Source: Fictibacillus fluitans
GTDB lineage: Bacteria > Bacillota > Bacilli > Bacillales > Fictibacillaceae
Assembly (NCBI RefSeq): GCF_030418125.1
Contig: NZ_JAUHTR010000005.1
Coordinates: 62,001-126,000 of the forward strand
Direction of reading: 5' to 3'
DNA: 64,000 nt
The notes beneath the pieces were generated by a model. It ran no database searches. It was not told the origin of the DNA and saw nothing but the letters and a program-made list of their open reading frames with translations. How positions within the stretch are numbered: the stretch's first letter is position 1; every line of letters starts with the position of its first letter. Positions 1 through 7,894 of the stretch are shown in pieces. A program made the translations under genes and the position numbers.

Positions 1-1
1 G

Positions 2-49
2 TTCCTCATCGCATTTTATCTCGTTCCGTTGATCGCAAGAAAAAGATAA
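2..49 (+). CDS. C-terminal end of an unidentified membrane protein (partial)
   Basis: One frame is open from the window edge and stops at TAA 47-49, giving a 15-residue tail that is hydrophobic (FLIAFYLVPLIA) and ends in Arg-Lys-Arg. Such a tail is typical of the last membrane helix of an integral membrane protein. The next gene starts 22 bases later with its own ribosome binding site, which suits a shared operon. The fragment is too short to name a family. Confidence 0.4.
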   Translation, partial: FLIAFYLVPLIARKR

Positions 50-71
50 AACAAACAATGGAGGGTATAAC

Positions 72-350
72 ATGGATCAGAATTTATTGATTTTCGGAAT
101 CATATTTTTGGTGCTTGCATATTTCGTTGGCGTAAAAAAACAAACGTGGCTTTTATCCGGATTTAATCAAAAACGGGTACGGGATCAGGACAAATTGGCC
201 AGACTGATCGGTGGCTACGACTTAATCGCCGGCCTTGTATTAGTTGCCGCTGCCTTTATTGAAAATCTGGAGGCTTTGATATTAATGCCCATCGTTCTCA
301 TTGGATTCATCATACTGCTTGGGTATGTAAATACAAGAATGGTTGAATAG
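72..350 (+). CDS. Small membrane protein, DUF3784-like
   Basis: The 92-residue product has three hydrophobic segments (about residues 4-21, 47-62 and 67-84), with a basic linker between the first two (VKKQTWLLSGFNQKRV). That layout resembles DUF3784 proteins, small membrane proteins of unknown function common in Firmicutes. The ATG is preceded by GGAGGG at a normal distance. It probably sits in the inner membrane. No function can be derived from sequence; the family assignment is from memory of the pattern. Confidence 0.7.
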   Translation: MDQNLLIFGIIFLVLAYFVGVKKQTWLLSGFNQKRVRDQDKLARLIGGYDLIAGLVLVAAAFIENLEALILMPIVLIGFIILLGYVNTRMVE

Positions 351-426
351 GAATATTCCGCTGTAAAAGGACTTTCAGTACTCCTGTCAAATAGATACAT
401 GAATGATGTGAAAGGAGTACTTAAAA

Positions 427-807
427 ATGACCGAAGTTCTATCCCCCGTCTCATGTAAAGTAAATAACGTATTTATTCATGTTACAGATTTAAAAAGGGC
501 CGCAGAGTGGTACAGCAAGCTTCTTGGACTGCCTGCCCCAAAACAGGTGGAGTCTCCGGTATACAATCTTCCGGTTACGGGTGATACGGGCTTAACCCTG
601 GACAACCACGCATTTGACCCGGCCTTTGTTTTCAGCCCTTCAAAGCACCCCGTGTTTAATTTCCTGGTCACCGATGTGGATGAAACTTACCGGTTCATGA
701 AAGATAACAACATCACCATTGTCAGGGAAATTGAACGTATTGGGGAAGTTGCCTTTTTTAATTTTGAGGATGAGGACGGCAATGTACTTATGATCTGCAA
801 TTGTTAA
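427..807 (+). CDS. VOC-superfamily (glyoxalase/bleomycin resistance-like) protein
   Basis: The 126-residue protein has the single-module VOC length. It opens with VFIHVTDLKRAAEWYSKLLGL, the usual first beta-alpha-beta unit, and ends with a metal-site-like EDEDGNVLMI strand. VOC proteins bind a divalent metal and act as isomerases, dioxygenases or antibiotic-binding proteins; the substrate cannot be told here. The residues FNFEDEDGN near 114-122 would carry the C-terminal metal-ligand glutamate. AAAGGAG lies just upstream of the ATG. It lies 22 bases before the LOG-family gene and may be co-transcribed. Confidence 0.8.
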   Translation: MTEVLSPVSCKVNNVFIHVTDLKRAAEWYSKLLGLPAPKQVESPVYNLPVTGDTGLTLDNHAFDPAFVFSPSKHPVFNFLVTDVDETYRFMKDNNITIVREIERIGEVAFFNFEDEDGNVLMICNC

Positions 808-829
808 AAAGTAAGGGAGGAATTTTACC

Positions 830-1411
830 ATGAAGCATATTGCTGTATTTTGTGGATCGAGAAGCGGCAAATCAGATGTATATGTGAAAGAAGCAGCTAA
901 ACTTGGAAAAGAACTGGCCGACCGCGGCATTGGCCTCGTATATGGCGGATCGAGTGCAGGCGTCATGGGAGCAGTCGCGGACGCTGTTATGGCGAACGGC
1001 GGCCGGGTTATTGGCATCATGCCCGAATTTCTCGAAAAGCGGGAGATCGCTCATAAAAGCCTGACTCAGCTGGTTGTCGTGGATTCCATGCATGAACGCA
1101 AGGCAAAAATGGCTGAGCTGGCAGACGGCTTCATGGTTCTTCCTGGCGGTGCCGGAACGCTTGAAGAATTTTTCGAGATCTTTACATGGGCCCAGCTGGG
1201 GCTGCACGAAAAGCCGGTCGGTTTGCTTAACACCAATGGCTATTATGACCCGCTCCTCTCCCTGTTCAACCATATGGCTGGCGAAAATTTTATGGAGGAG
1301 AAACACCGTAAAATGGTGCTTTCATCCGCCCAACCCAAGGATTTGATCGATCAATTCATCTCCTACTCCCCGCCAGCTGTTGAAAGCTACCTGACAGAGA
1401 ATCGTACATAG
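830..1411 (+). CDS. LOG family protein (TIGR00730), cytokinin riboside 5'-monophosphate phosphoribohydrolase-like
   Basis: The 193-residue Rossmann-like protein carries the LOG signature PGGAGTLEE near residues 105-113, preceded by MHERKAKM, which supplies the conserved arginine. The N-terminal FCGSRSG loop and the GLVYGGSSAGVMG turn also fit. Family members hydrolyse nucleoside 5'-monophosphates, releasing ribose 5-phosphate and a base; in Bacilli the physiological substrate is unclear. The ATG follows GGGAGG. A strong hairpin terminator directly follows the stop codon, so this gene ends the transcript. The B. subtilis relative is YvdD (recalled, not checked). Confidence 0.88.
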   Translation: MKHIAVFCGSRSGKSDVYVKEAAKLGKELADRGIGLVYGGSSAGVMGAVADAVMANGGRVIGIMPEFLEKREIAHKSLTQLVVVDSMHERKAKMAELADGFMVLPGGAGTLEEFFEIFTWAQLGLHEKPVGLLNTNGYYDPLLSLFNHMAGENFMEEKHRKMVLSSAQPKDLIDQFISYSPPAVESYLTENRT

Positions 1412-1418
1412 TTAAGAT

Positions 1419-1450
1419 GAGGCCGCCCGCATGATACGGCCTCTTTTTTT
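1419..1450 (+). terminator. Rho-independent terminator after the LOG gene
   Basis: A 7-bp perfect stem (GAGGCCG at 1419-1425 with CGGCCTC at 1437-1443) is followed by a run of seven T. It starts 8 bases after the stop codon of the LOG gene. Confidence 0.9.
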
Positions 1451-1478
1451 CGTGCGGATTTATGAAAATGACGTGATA

Positions 1479-1595
1479 TGCAACTATTTCTTGTCGAACC
1501 GCAAGTAACGGGCAAGTTAGCGCAAGTAAATCGTGTCAAACCGCAAGTATTTCGTGTCGAACCGCAACTAAATCTCTCATTAGCGCAAGTAACGG
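1479..1595. repeat. 21-bp tandem repeat array, about 5.5 units
   Basis: Units start exactly every 21 bases at 1479, 1500, 1521, 1542, 1563 and 1584, each opening with (C/T)GCAA(G/C)TA. Units 1, 3 and 4 end in GTC(G/A)AAC, while units 2 and 5 end in TTAG, so two unit types alternate. The last unit matches for 12 bases only. The array lies between two convergent genes, between their terminators. No protein with a ribosome binding site is encoded. Similar GCAAGTAA-rich intergenic sequence may occur elsewhere in the genome, but that cannot be checked here. Confidence 0.85.
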
Positions 1596-1631
1596 ATTTC
1601 CTCTCCTATAATCCCCCCTGTATAAACAGTA

Positions 1632-1660
1632 AAAGGCAGCTGATCCGATCAGCTGCCTTT
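1632..1660. terminator. Terminator hairpin for the EamA gene
   Basis: A 14-bp perfect inverted repeat (AAAGGCAGCTGATC at 1632-1645, complement at 1647-1660) lies just past the stop of the leftward EamA gene, with T-rich sequence on its lower-coordinate side in that direction. It also faces the rightward repeat region. Confidence 0.8.
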
Positions 1661-1663
1661 CCT

Positions 1664-2563
1664 TTAGGCTGATTTCTTTTCAACTGCCGTTCGTTTTCTT
1701 CCCAAACCATTCACGACAAGCACACCCACAACAGCAACCAATCCCCCAATTAGAGACAAAGTGCTTGGCCACTCCTTTAGCCAGACCCAGGCAGTCAGGA
1801 TGGCGACTCCCGGTTCCAAATACATCATGCTGGCCACCGCGCTCGCTTTTCCTGACGATAAAGCAATGGCCCACGTCACATAGGCAATCGCAGCCGGAAA
1901 AATACCCACATACAGGGTGGAAATATGGGCTTCCATTGTCGCATGCCTGATTGAATCAAAAAGCCCGGGAGCAAACCAGAAAAAAGGCAGCGTCCCTGCC
2001 CATGTCACATAAGCCGTAAGCTCAATGGGAGAATAGCGTTTTAAAAAAGGCTTTTGATATACGAAAAAGACAGAAGTCGCCACTGCAGCCATTAACACGA
2101 GCAGGGCACCACCTGAAATGGTCAATGATGATCCCGAACTTCCCACTGTAATCAGCACAATTCCGGTAAGACCAATAGCCAAACCCGTCCAGCCTGATAC
2201 TCCAAGGTGCTCCTTCAATACGATAACCGCAAATAGTGCAGTAAATATGGGAGCAGCCCCAATCAGCATGCCCGCCGTTCCGGCTGAAATAGTCTGTTCA
2301 CCAAACGTGACTCCAATATGATAGATGCTGATTCCCACCCATCCGAGCAGGAGCAGCCGCAAAACGTCTTGTTTTCTCGGAAATCGGAACCGGGCACCTG
2401 GCATAATCGCATATAAAATAAATGCCAGGGATGCAATCAAATACCGGACAAGCACCAGATGTCCCGCTGAGTAGCCGCCATGCAGGCTGTACCGGATAGC
2501 AGCAAATGTAGATCCCCAAATAATGATCGTTATCAGTGCCATGCTTAAAGCTTTTGCGTTCAT
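1664..2563 (-). CDS. EamA/DMT-family transporter
   Basis: The 299-residue, very hydrophobic protein has about ten membrane helices arranged as two EamA repeats. The first begins with MALITIIIWGSTFAAIRYSL (the family's WGS(T/S)F motif) and the second near residue 155 with GALLVLMAAVATSVFFVYQK. DMT proteins export or import small metabolites and amino acids; the substrate is not predictable. A basic tail (RKRTAVEKK) lies in the cytoplasm. It stands alone, with a strong terminator after it and a T-rich upstream region. Confidence 0.88.
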   Translation of the reverse strand: MNAKALSMALITIIIWGSTFAAIRYSLHGGYSAGHLVLVRYLIASLAFILYAIMPGARFRFPRKQDVLRLLLLGWVGISIYHIGVTFGEQTISAGTAGMLIGAAPIFTALFAVIVLKEHLGVSGWTGLAIGLTGIVLITVGSSGSSLTISGGALLVLMAAVATSVFFVYQKPFLKRYSPIELTAYVTWAGTLPFFWFAPGLFDSIRHATMEAHISTLYVGIFPAAIAYVTWAIALSSGKASAVASMMYLEPGVAILTAWVWLKEWPSTLSLIGGLVAVVGVLVVNGLGRKRTAVEKKSA

Positions 2564-2631
2564 TCATTTCACCTTCATATCAGTTCAATGTATTCTTTCT
2601 CTTTTATGTAGTGTACTCCTTTTTTCACATT

Positions 2632-2654
2632 AAAAAAGCCGCCCGCCAGGCGAC
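2632..2654 (-). terminator. Terminator after the Ser/Lys-rich small gene
   Basis: Read leftward, a GC-rich stem of 6 pairs (GTCGCC at 2654-2649 with GGCGGC at 2643-2638) is followed by six T. It starts 12 bases beyond the stop of the gene at 2666-2845. Confidence 0.75.
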
Positions 2655-2665
2655 TTGTCTTTAAA

Positions 2666-2845
2666 TTAAAATAAGCTCTTATGACTATGGCAGCTGTTCT
2701 TTTTCTTCTTCTCTTTTTTTACCTTCTTACATTTAAGAACGTACTCTGAAGAAGAGCTTGAAGAGCTGGAGGAACTGGAAGAACGTTTTGATTTCTTTTT
2801 ATGAGACGAACATCCACAAGAATGATGGTGCTGGAGGAATGACAT
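2666..2845 (-). CDS. Small Ser/Lys/His/Cys-rich protein, possibly spore-associated
   Basis: The 59-residue protein begins MSFLQHHHSCGCSSHKKK, contains an unbroken run of 12 serines, then a Lys-rich stretch with single cysteines and ends with CHSHKSLF. The ATG at 2845 is preceded by AAGGAGGTGAT, an excellent Shine-Dalgarno; a longer reading from GTG 2854 would start inside that site. There is no hydrophobic segment. Low-complexity small basic proteins of this kind are common in Bacillus spore coats, and the CGC/CHSH residues could bind metal, but both points are inference. A terminator follows, so it is a real single transcription unit. Confidence 0.6.
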   Translation of the reverse strand: MSFLQHHHSCGCSSHKKKSKRSSSSSSSSSSSSEYVLKCKKVKKEKKKKNSCHSHKSLF

Positions 2846-2850
2846 TAAAA

Positions 2851-3208
2851 TCACCTCCTTACTCTCAAATCGAGACGAAGATATGAATCTTCAATTCTCT
2901 CAATATAGTATGTAAAATCTAGCATTTCGTGCGAATAAGAAGTAAAAATGTATTTTCTTCCTATTCCGTAAATGTAATACCTCCAGAAGTTCAGCTGAAA
3001 TCCGGGGATGGTAACTAATGGCTTATATGCATCATTAAAAAGTTGTTCGTGGATGTAAATCGCAATCCCGACCAGCCATCCTCCAGGTATTCTTAACGTT
3101 AACACCAATGGCACCATAAATAAAAGTCAATAATCCTTCCATAATCGCCCCAAGAAAAAATATAATTACCAAAATACGAATCATTTCCAACAGTACTCTC
3201 ACTGGCAT
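2851..3208 (-). pseudogene. Small membrane protein gene, apparently frameshifted
   Basis: Read leftward, an ATG at 3208 with AAGGTGG upstream opens a frame beginning MPVRVLLEMIRILVIIFFLG (one membrane helix), which ends at TAA 3035-3037. From about 3117 a second, offset frame continues with a hydrophobic WLVGIAIYIHEQLF stretch and an aromatic-rich region to a stop at 2851, but its own ATG has no ribosome binding site. The simplest reading is one protein of about 118 residues broken by a one-base shift in roughly 3080-3117. It could be a true pseudogene or a sequence error. The protein family is not recognised. Confidence 0.5.
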
Positions 3209-3407
3209 TCTACCACCTTGCTATATGAAATTTACCATTACTATACATCAGACCTGCTGTTTTATCTTCGTTATTTGGGGATTAAACACTATATTAATAC
3301 TTGTGACGTAAAATCAATGCGGCTAAGTGAAACGTTTTTATTCCTTTTGAATATTCGAAAAATATGGTAAAGTTTATATAACATATCCTGACAAAGGAGC
3401 ATGACAA

Positions 3408-3728
3408 TTGATCGTAGAATGTGATAAATACTATATGCCCCGCAAAAACCGCGTATTGCTGTTACCTATACAATGGCGGGAAGAATTTAACATCTCAGAA
3501 AATGACCTATTGTCTGTACATAAAGAAAACAATCGGATTATTATCACAAAGAAAACACCTGCCACTGGCTTTACCCTGAAATACGTTAAAATGAATAAAA
3601 AAGGCGTCATCACCATTCCAAAAATCATCGATGATGAACTGGATTGCCGCCTGCACCAGCTATACATCAACCAGGACGAGCATTCCTTTTTGGTTGTTCC
3701 TGTGACGCAAGAAAAGAGCAGCTTATAA
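3408..3728 (+). CDS. AbrB/SpoVT-like protein with two swapped-hairpin modules
   Basis: The 106-residue protein contains two similar beta-rich units: residues 11-47 (RKNRVLLLPIQWREEFNI then ND.LSVHKENNRIIITKK) and residues 61-101 (KMNKKGVITIPKIIDDELD then YINQDEHSFLVVPV). Each has the (G)xVxIPxxxREexxI pattern of AbrB-type DNA-binding folds. The start is TTG 3408, placed 8 bases after AAAGGAG; the ATG at 3401 runs into a stop at once. A tandem AbrB fold in one chain suggests a transition-state-type regulator, though DNA binding is inferred. Its 3' end overlaps a terminator. Confidence 0.7.
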   Translation: MIVECDKYYMPRKNRVLLLPIQWREEFNISENDLLSVHKENNRIIITKKTPATGFTLKYVKMNKKGVITIPKIIDDELDCRLHQLYINQDEHSFLVVPVTQEKSSL

Positions 3729-3747
3729 GTGCAGGCTGCTCTTTTCT
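3712..3747. terminator. Bidirectional terminator between AbrB-like and GNAT genes
   Basis: An 11-bp perfect stem (AAAAGAGCAGC at 3712-3722, complement at 3735-3745) has T-rich flanks in both directions. It overlaps the end of the rightward gene and directly follows the stop of the leftward gene. Confidence 0.8.
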
Positions 3748-4145
3748 CATGTTATTAAATCCTTGGCTTGCCAAACGCCGCCGGATCCATGAGTAAATCC
3801 GCAAGCTTTATAAAATGCCTGGTTTTCACTTGCGTAACTAACCGTCACGATTTCGAGGCCAAAGCGCTCGGATTCACTCAATAATTCTTTTACAACAGCT
3901 GCCCCAAGGCCTTGTTTTTGATAATTGGGGTGAACCATAATGTCTTCCATGTACCCATGCTCAAGCCCCATTCCACAAACATAGCCAAAGGCAATGAGCC
4001 GGTTTGCCTCATCTCTCGCGCCAGCCCAAAAGTTACATCGTTTAAGCAGCACAGGATAATCCTGATCCCGTCTAGCCCAACCGATGGCCTCTCTCAAGTC
4101 AGGAACTTCATAATTATATAAAGGCATGTTAATCATCACATTCAT
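3747..4145 (-). CDS. GNAT-family N-acetyltransferase
   Basis: The product of 132 residues shows the GNAT core: a central beta strand (HGYMEDIMVHPNYQKQGLGAAVVKELL) containing the acetyl-CoA pyrophosphate loop QKQGLG, then NQAFYKACGF near the C-terminus, the usual motif B. The start at ATG 4145 is chosen because GTGAGGG lies just before it; a GTG at 4157 would overlap that site. The acetyl acceptor cannot be inferred. It is a single gene between two terminated units. Confidence 0.85.
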   Translation of the reverse strand: MNVMINMPLYNYEVPDLREAIGWARRDQDYPVLLKRCNFWAGARDEANRLIAFGYVCGMGLEHGYMEDIMVHPNYQKQGLGAAVVKELLSESERFGLEIVTVSYASENQAFYKACGFTHGSGGVWQAKDLIT

Positions 4146-4205
4146 CGTATCCCTCACTTAAGAAAACATTGCTTTCATCCTATTTCCTTTTTTACTGTCT
4201 ATGGT

Positions 4206-4661
4206 CTATACCTTGAAAAACTGCTTCATAATTTGGATTTGTCCCACATGAACAGACTCATGCAACACACAAAACGACGCACTGTCTGCCACTGTATTAA
4301 AATGATGGACAGGTTCCTTCAGGGTTTCTTTAAGCTGTTCAGGAGAAATTTTATTGATTCGTTCCAGTTGTTTTTTTAATTCAATTGTTATTTCGCTCAA
4401 ATGAGGCGGTTCACTTTTCCATTCCGATGGACGAGTGCCCGGAGAAAAAAGTTCCTGATAAAGCACAGGCAATTCTGCTTGGTTCCCGGGCAGAATGCGC
4501 ATAAAGTACTCGGCAGCGCCAATGATATGCCCCAACTGCCACTTGATTGTATTGTTAAAGCCCTCCGGTTGCATATTGGCTATTTCCTCCGTCAAATCTT
4601 CTGCCAGTTCAATCGTCCAGTTTCTGGCCATGCTGAATTGGTTAATAATAATTTGTGACAT
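4206..4661 (-). CDS. DinB-fold protein (DinB_2 type)
   Basis: The 151-residue all-helical protein carries the DinB/YfiT metal ligand pattern: KWQLGHIIGAAEYF near residues 40-53 and HESVHVGQI near 134-142. The superfamily includes bacillithiol S-transferases and related metal-dependent enzymes made under stress. AGGAGGGTTC precedes the ATG. The protein is probably cytoplasmic and binds a divalent metal through the three histidines; the true substrate is unknown. Confidence 0.85.
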   Translation of the reverse strand: MSQIIINQFSMARNWTIELAEDLTEEIANMQPEGFNNTIKWQLGHIIGAAEYFMRILPGNQAELPVLYQELFSPGTRPSEWKSEPPHLSEITIELKKQLERINKISPEQLKETLKEPVHHFNTVADSASFCVLHESVHVGQIQIMKQFFKV

Positions 4662-4791
4662 CCATGAACCCTCCTTTTAATGAACAGCAACGCATTATAA
4701 CTTCTTTGCGCTTGAAGCAATTCCTTTTTAAACAAAAAGAACTTTATAATAGATAATAGAAAGAATTAGATGATGAAGGGTGGCAACTGGC

Positions 4792-5853
4792 ATGCAGCAT
4801 CAAAAGCGGATACGCGATTATGGAATTCAAATTGGACGGTTCGAAACAGGACAGCATAATGCCATTACGGATGTGGAAGGAGTCAGAGTGGGCCATGTAA
4901 CACTCAGTGAAGGAAACATGCAGACCGGGGTTACTGCGATTCTTCCCCATCCCGGCAACCTTTTTAAAGAAAAACTGATTGCGTCAAGCCATGTAATCAA
5001 TGGCTTTGGAAAAACGATGGGCGCCATTCAGATGCAGGAATTAGGCGTGATTGAAACTCCGATTGTTTTAACCAATACCCTTAGTATTGGAACGGCTGCA
5101 GATGCGGTCATTCAATACACGATGGAGCATAACCCTGAAATTGGGCGTACCACGGGAACAGTAAATCCTGTCATCGGCGAATGCAATGATATGCTGCTGA
5201 ACGACGTACGTGCTCAATACGTAACAAAGGAGCATGTGCTTCAAGCGATTCATAAAGCTTCAACAGCGATTGAGGAGGGCAGTGTCGGCGCAGGTACCGG
5301 TATGCTTTGTTATTCCTTGAAAGGAGGCATCGGCACCTCCTCCCGCCAGTTTCAGCTGAGTCATGGCAAATATACGCTGGGGGCTCTGGTGCTGTCCAAC
5401 TTTGGAATATTAAGCGATCTTATGATCAACGGACGGATGATCGGCCAGGAATTAAAAGAAACCTTGCTGCAATCGTGGGAGGAAAAGGACAAAGGGTCCA
5501 TCATGATCATCATTGCCACCGACTTGCCTGTTTCGGACCGGCAGCTAAACCGGATCATTAAGCGGTCTGTTGCAGGACTCTCACGAACAGGGTCCATTAT
5601 CACGCACGGCAGCGGTGAAATCGCGATCGGATTTTCAACCGCTGTAACCATTCCGCATACAAAGCCTGCCGAATGTTTAACCATCCCAGTGATACATGAA
5701 GAAGATCTGGATACGGCCTTCCGTGCAGTTGGAGAAGCCGTGGAGGAAGCGGTGCTGAATTCACTGGTAACCGCTGCCCATGTCAAAGGCAGGGACGGCA
5801 ACGAACGACCGGCTTTTAAAGATTTATTGGATCAATTTCATATCGAATTATGA
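4792..5853 (+). CDS. P1 family peptidase (DmpA/L-aminopeptidase D-esterase type)
   Basis: The 353-residue protein starts GIQIGRFETGQHNAITDVEGVRVGHVTL, the signature opening of the P1/DmpA family, and has the GGIGTSSR motif about halfway along, around which family members cleave themselves to create an N-terminal nucleophile. The later NRIIKRSVAGLSRTGS block and the SGEIAIGFSTA strand also fit. Members release N-terminal residues from peptides, including D- and beta-amino acids. The start ATG 4792 is placed 8 bases after AAGGGTGG; the upstream GTG at 4780 lies within that site. There is no signal peptide, so it is cytoplasmic. A terminator hairpin follows. Confidence 0.88.
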   Translation: MQHQKRIRDYGIQIGRFETGQHNAITDVEGVRVGHVTLSEGNMQTGVTAILPHPGNLFKEKLIASSHVINGFGKTMGAIQMQELGVIETPIVLTNTLSIGTAADAVIQYTMEHNPEIGRTTGTVNPVIGECNDMLLNDVRAQYVTKEHVLQAIHKASTAIEEGSVGAGTGMLCYSLKGGIGTSSRQFQLSHGKYTLGALVLSNFGILSDLMINGRMIGQELKETLLQSWEEKDKGSIMIIIATDLPVSDRQLNRIIKRSVAGLSRTGSIITHGSGEIAIGFSTAVTIPHTKPAECLTIPVIHEEDLDTAFRAVGEAVEEAVLNSLVTAAHVKGRDGNERPAFKDLLDQFHIEL

Positions 5854-5863
5854 TGACCATAAA

Positions 5864-5895
5864 AACTTCCTCATCCTGCAAAAGATGAGGAAGTT
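5864..5895. terminator. Terminator between P1 peptidase and GNAT genes
   Basis: A 12-bp perfect stem (AACTTCCTCATC at 5864-5875, complement at 5884-5895) lies between two convergent genes and overlaps the end of the leftward one. Neither side has a long T run. Confidence 0.65.
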
Positions 5896-6445
5896 AAATG
5901 GTTGCGCTCCAAATCATATGATGACTTCCTTCCCCCCAATAATTCTTCATTAAATACTCTGGCTCTCCCAGTTTCTTTTTCCATACGGCCTGGGCTTGTT
6001 TATAGCCGCTGTCCAGGCAATAATGTGTGATCCCCTTTCTCTTCATATCAGCTAGCAGATGATTCAGTAAGGCAGACCCCACTCCCTGTTTTTGATAGTC
6101 CGGATGGACGTAAACGGTCCCAATCTCCTTCCAATCTTTCAACGCTCCGTTAGCACAGCGGATGATCAGTGCATTAGCCGGTCCGCAGGCAATTGTTCCA
6201 ATGATTTGGCTGCTGATGACATCAGCGGCAACCAGAAAGTAATACTTCTTTCCCTTACTGATCAGATCGCTCTCCAGAAAACCCTTCTTCTGTCTTAGTT
6301 CCTCTTCCATCTCCTCTGTCAGATGAGACAGTCCTTCCTTTTTAAACGTATGTTTAATGACCGATGCAAAAAACTGATTCAGTTCTTCTTGATCTTCCTT
6401 TGACGGTCTTCTGATATCCATTTTATTCACGCTGCAGTTCTCCAT
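5894..6445 (-). CDS. GNAT-family N-acetyltransferase
   Basis: The 183-residue protein has the GNAT acetyl-CoA loop in VYVHPDYQKQGVGSALLNHLL and an upstream strand SSQIIGTIACGPANALI. The N-terminal half is charged (DIRRPSKEDQEELNQFFASV), which is the usual first strand and helix. AGGGGTGG precedes the ATG at 6445. The substrate is unknown. It converges on the P1 peptidase gene across a shared hairpin and diverges from the SDR gene. Confidence 0.85.
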   Translation of the reverse strand: MENCSVNKMDIRRPSKEDQEELNQFFASVIKHTFKKEGLSHLTEEMEEELRQKKGFLESDLISKGKKYYFLVAADVISSQIIGTIACGPANALIIRCANGALKDWKEIGTVYVHPDYQKQGVGSALLNHLLADMKRKGITHYCLDSGYKQAQAVWKKKLGEPEYLMKNYWGEGSHHMIWSATI

Positions 6446-6538
6446 AATATAGGTTCCACCCCTCTTATATAAGAAGTTTTTAGTCCACCAAGATAGGGAA
6501 AATGTAAATTAGTAACAGTACGACAAGGAGGCAAACAG

Positions 6539-7342
6539 ATGACGATTTTTTCAAAAGACGCGCTAAAAGGGCAGCACATCATCATCACAGGTGCGACAGG
6601 CGGCATCGGCTGGGAAACGGCCAAAGCGTGTGCAGCGGCAGGCGCAAATATAACCATTACGGGACGTAACGAAGATAAGCTCGTTACACTCAAAGGAAAG
6701 TGTGAGGAACTGAATTCCGATATTTCCGTTCATCTGTTCAGTGCCGACCTTGATACGCATGAAGAACGGGAAAGCCTGCTGACAGGGGCCCTTGACGAAA
6801 TCGGGCCGGTAACGGGTCTCGTAAACGCGGCGGGAATTGCTGGCGGCGGTGTACTTGAAGAGCTAAAGGAAAACGAATTAAGAAGAATAATGGAGCTGAA
6901 CTTTTTTTCAACCGTCCTTTTCACCCAATTGGTCTATCGGAACATGCTTGAGACGAATCCGGAAAAAGGGGCCATCGTGAATGTTTCCTCCCTCTCAGGC
7001 CTAAGGGGAACATCCGGAAACAGTGCTTATGCGGGGTCCAAGTTTGCACTCATTGGCTTTACCCAGTCATTGGCGGTGGAAGCGGCTGAGCGCGGCATCC
7101 AGGTTAATGCCGTATGCCCAGGGTATGTCGATACGAAAATGGGCCGTGACAGTATCGCCCGAAAGGGAAAGAAATTCGGCAGAAGCTATGAGGAGCAGCT
7201 GGAAAAAGCAGAGGCCGGGATACCTTCCGGGCGGATCAGCACTCCAAAAGAAGTGGCGAATACAATTGTCTTTCTCCTTACCGGGGCTGCCGAAAACATT
7301 ATCGGAGAAGCGGTCAAGATCTCCGGAGGAAATGTGCTTTAG
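6539..7342 (+). CDS. Short-chain dehydrogenase/reductase
   Basis: The 267-residue classical SDR has TGATGGIG (NAD(P) binding) near residue 18, NAAGIAGG near 95, the catalytic Ser in VNVSSLSG, and YAGSK near residue 164. After the active site it reads VNAVCPGYVDTKMG. GGAGG lies 6 bases before the ATG. The C-terminal AENIIGEAVKISGGNVL is the usual end of bacterial SDRs. An Asn-Arg (TGRNEDK) after the second strand suggests NADP(H) preference, which is inference. The substrate is unknown, and no linked pathway gene is visible. Confidence 0.88.
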   Translation: MTIFSKDALKGQHIIITGATGGIGWETAKACAAAGANITITGRNEDKLVTLKGKCEELNSDISVHLFSADLDTHEERESLLTGALDEIGPVTGLVNAAGIAGGGVLEELKENELRRIMELNFFSTVLFTQLVYRNMLETNPEKGAIVNVSSLSGLRGTSGNSAYAGSKFALIGFTQSLAVEAAERGIQVNAVCPGYVDTKMGRDSIARKGKKFGRSYEEQLEKAEAGIPSGRISTPKEVANTIVFLLTGAAENIIGEAVKISGGNVL

Positions 7343-7420
7343 AAACAAGCCAGAAGGCAAGGCACTACAAGGTCCTGCCTTTTCTTTTTTTATCTAGGTC
7401 CCTGTCGGCTAAACCGCCAT

Positions 7421-7894
7421 TTAATCTCTGACCATCACAATAAATTCCGCTTCTCCCCTGTGAAAAGCGAAGATTTCACGAAAACCGAATTTCTCATATA
7501 AACGAATGGCCCGCTTATTAAAGGAAGCCACGGTTAAACGAAATGCCCTGTCCCTGGATTGTCCCTCAAGATATTCCAGTATGAAAGATAAAAACAAAGA
7601 ACCATTGCCCTGGCCGGTTAATTCCGGATTCATTCCCAGTCCGATATCCAGTGCATCTTTCTTATAAGCCCCTACCTGCTCTCCAGCCGGAACCTGGGCA
7701 GCCGTTCCGGTGCAAAAAAAGCCTGTCAGATTATCCTTTTCATCCAGCACAACGGTATAGGAATTTTCAAGAAGTTCATTCATGGAATCATTGCTTGTAT
7801 CCATATTGTAAAAGTCATATGGTGCTTCATAATTCCAATTTAAAATCTCCAGTGCGAATTCTTGGTTGATTGGTGTTACTATTAATCTCATCAT
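7421..7894 (-). CDS. GNAT-family N-acetyltransferase
   Basis: The 157-residue protein contains a GNAT fold with the loop PELTGQGNGSLFLSF (a TGQGNG version of the acetyl-CoA loop) and the C-terminal block ASFNKRAIRLYEKFGFREI. This resembles acetyltransferases acting on amino groups of amino acids or small molecules, but no acceptor can be named. The start is MMRLIVTPI, preceded by AGGGGTTC. It is a monocistronic unit between the SDR and DinB genes. Confidence 0.85.
   Translation of the reverse strand: MMRLIVTPINQEFALEILNWNYEAPYDFYNMDTSNDSMNELLENSYTVVLDEKDNLTGFFCTGTAAQVPAGEQVGAYKKDALDIGLGMNPELTGQGNGSLFLSFILEYLEGQSRDRAFRLTVASFNKRAIRLYEKFGFREIFAFHRGEAEFIVMVRD

Noticed and set aside
1479..1595. 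CRISPR-like array
   Set aside because: Units are contiguous without spacers and degenerate, and no cas genes are near.
1478..1672. 64-residue open frame across the 21-bp repeats
   Set aside because: It has heptad-like repeats only because the DNA repeat is 21 bases; there is no ribosome site, and it runs into a terminator.
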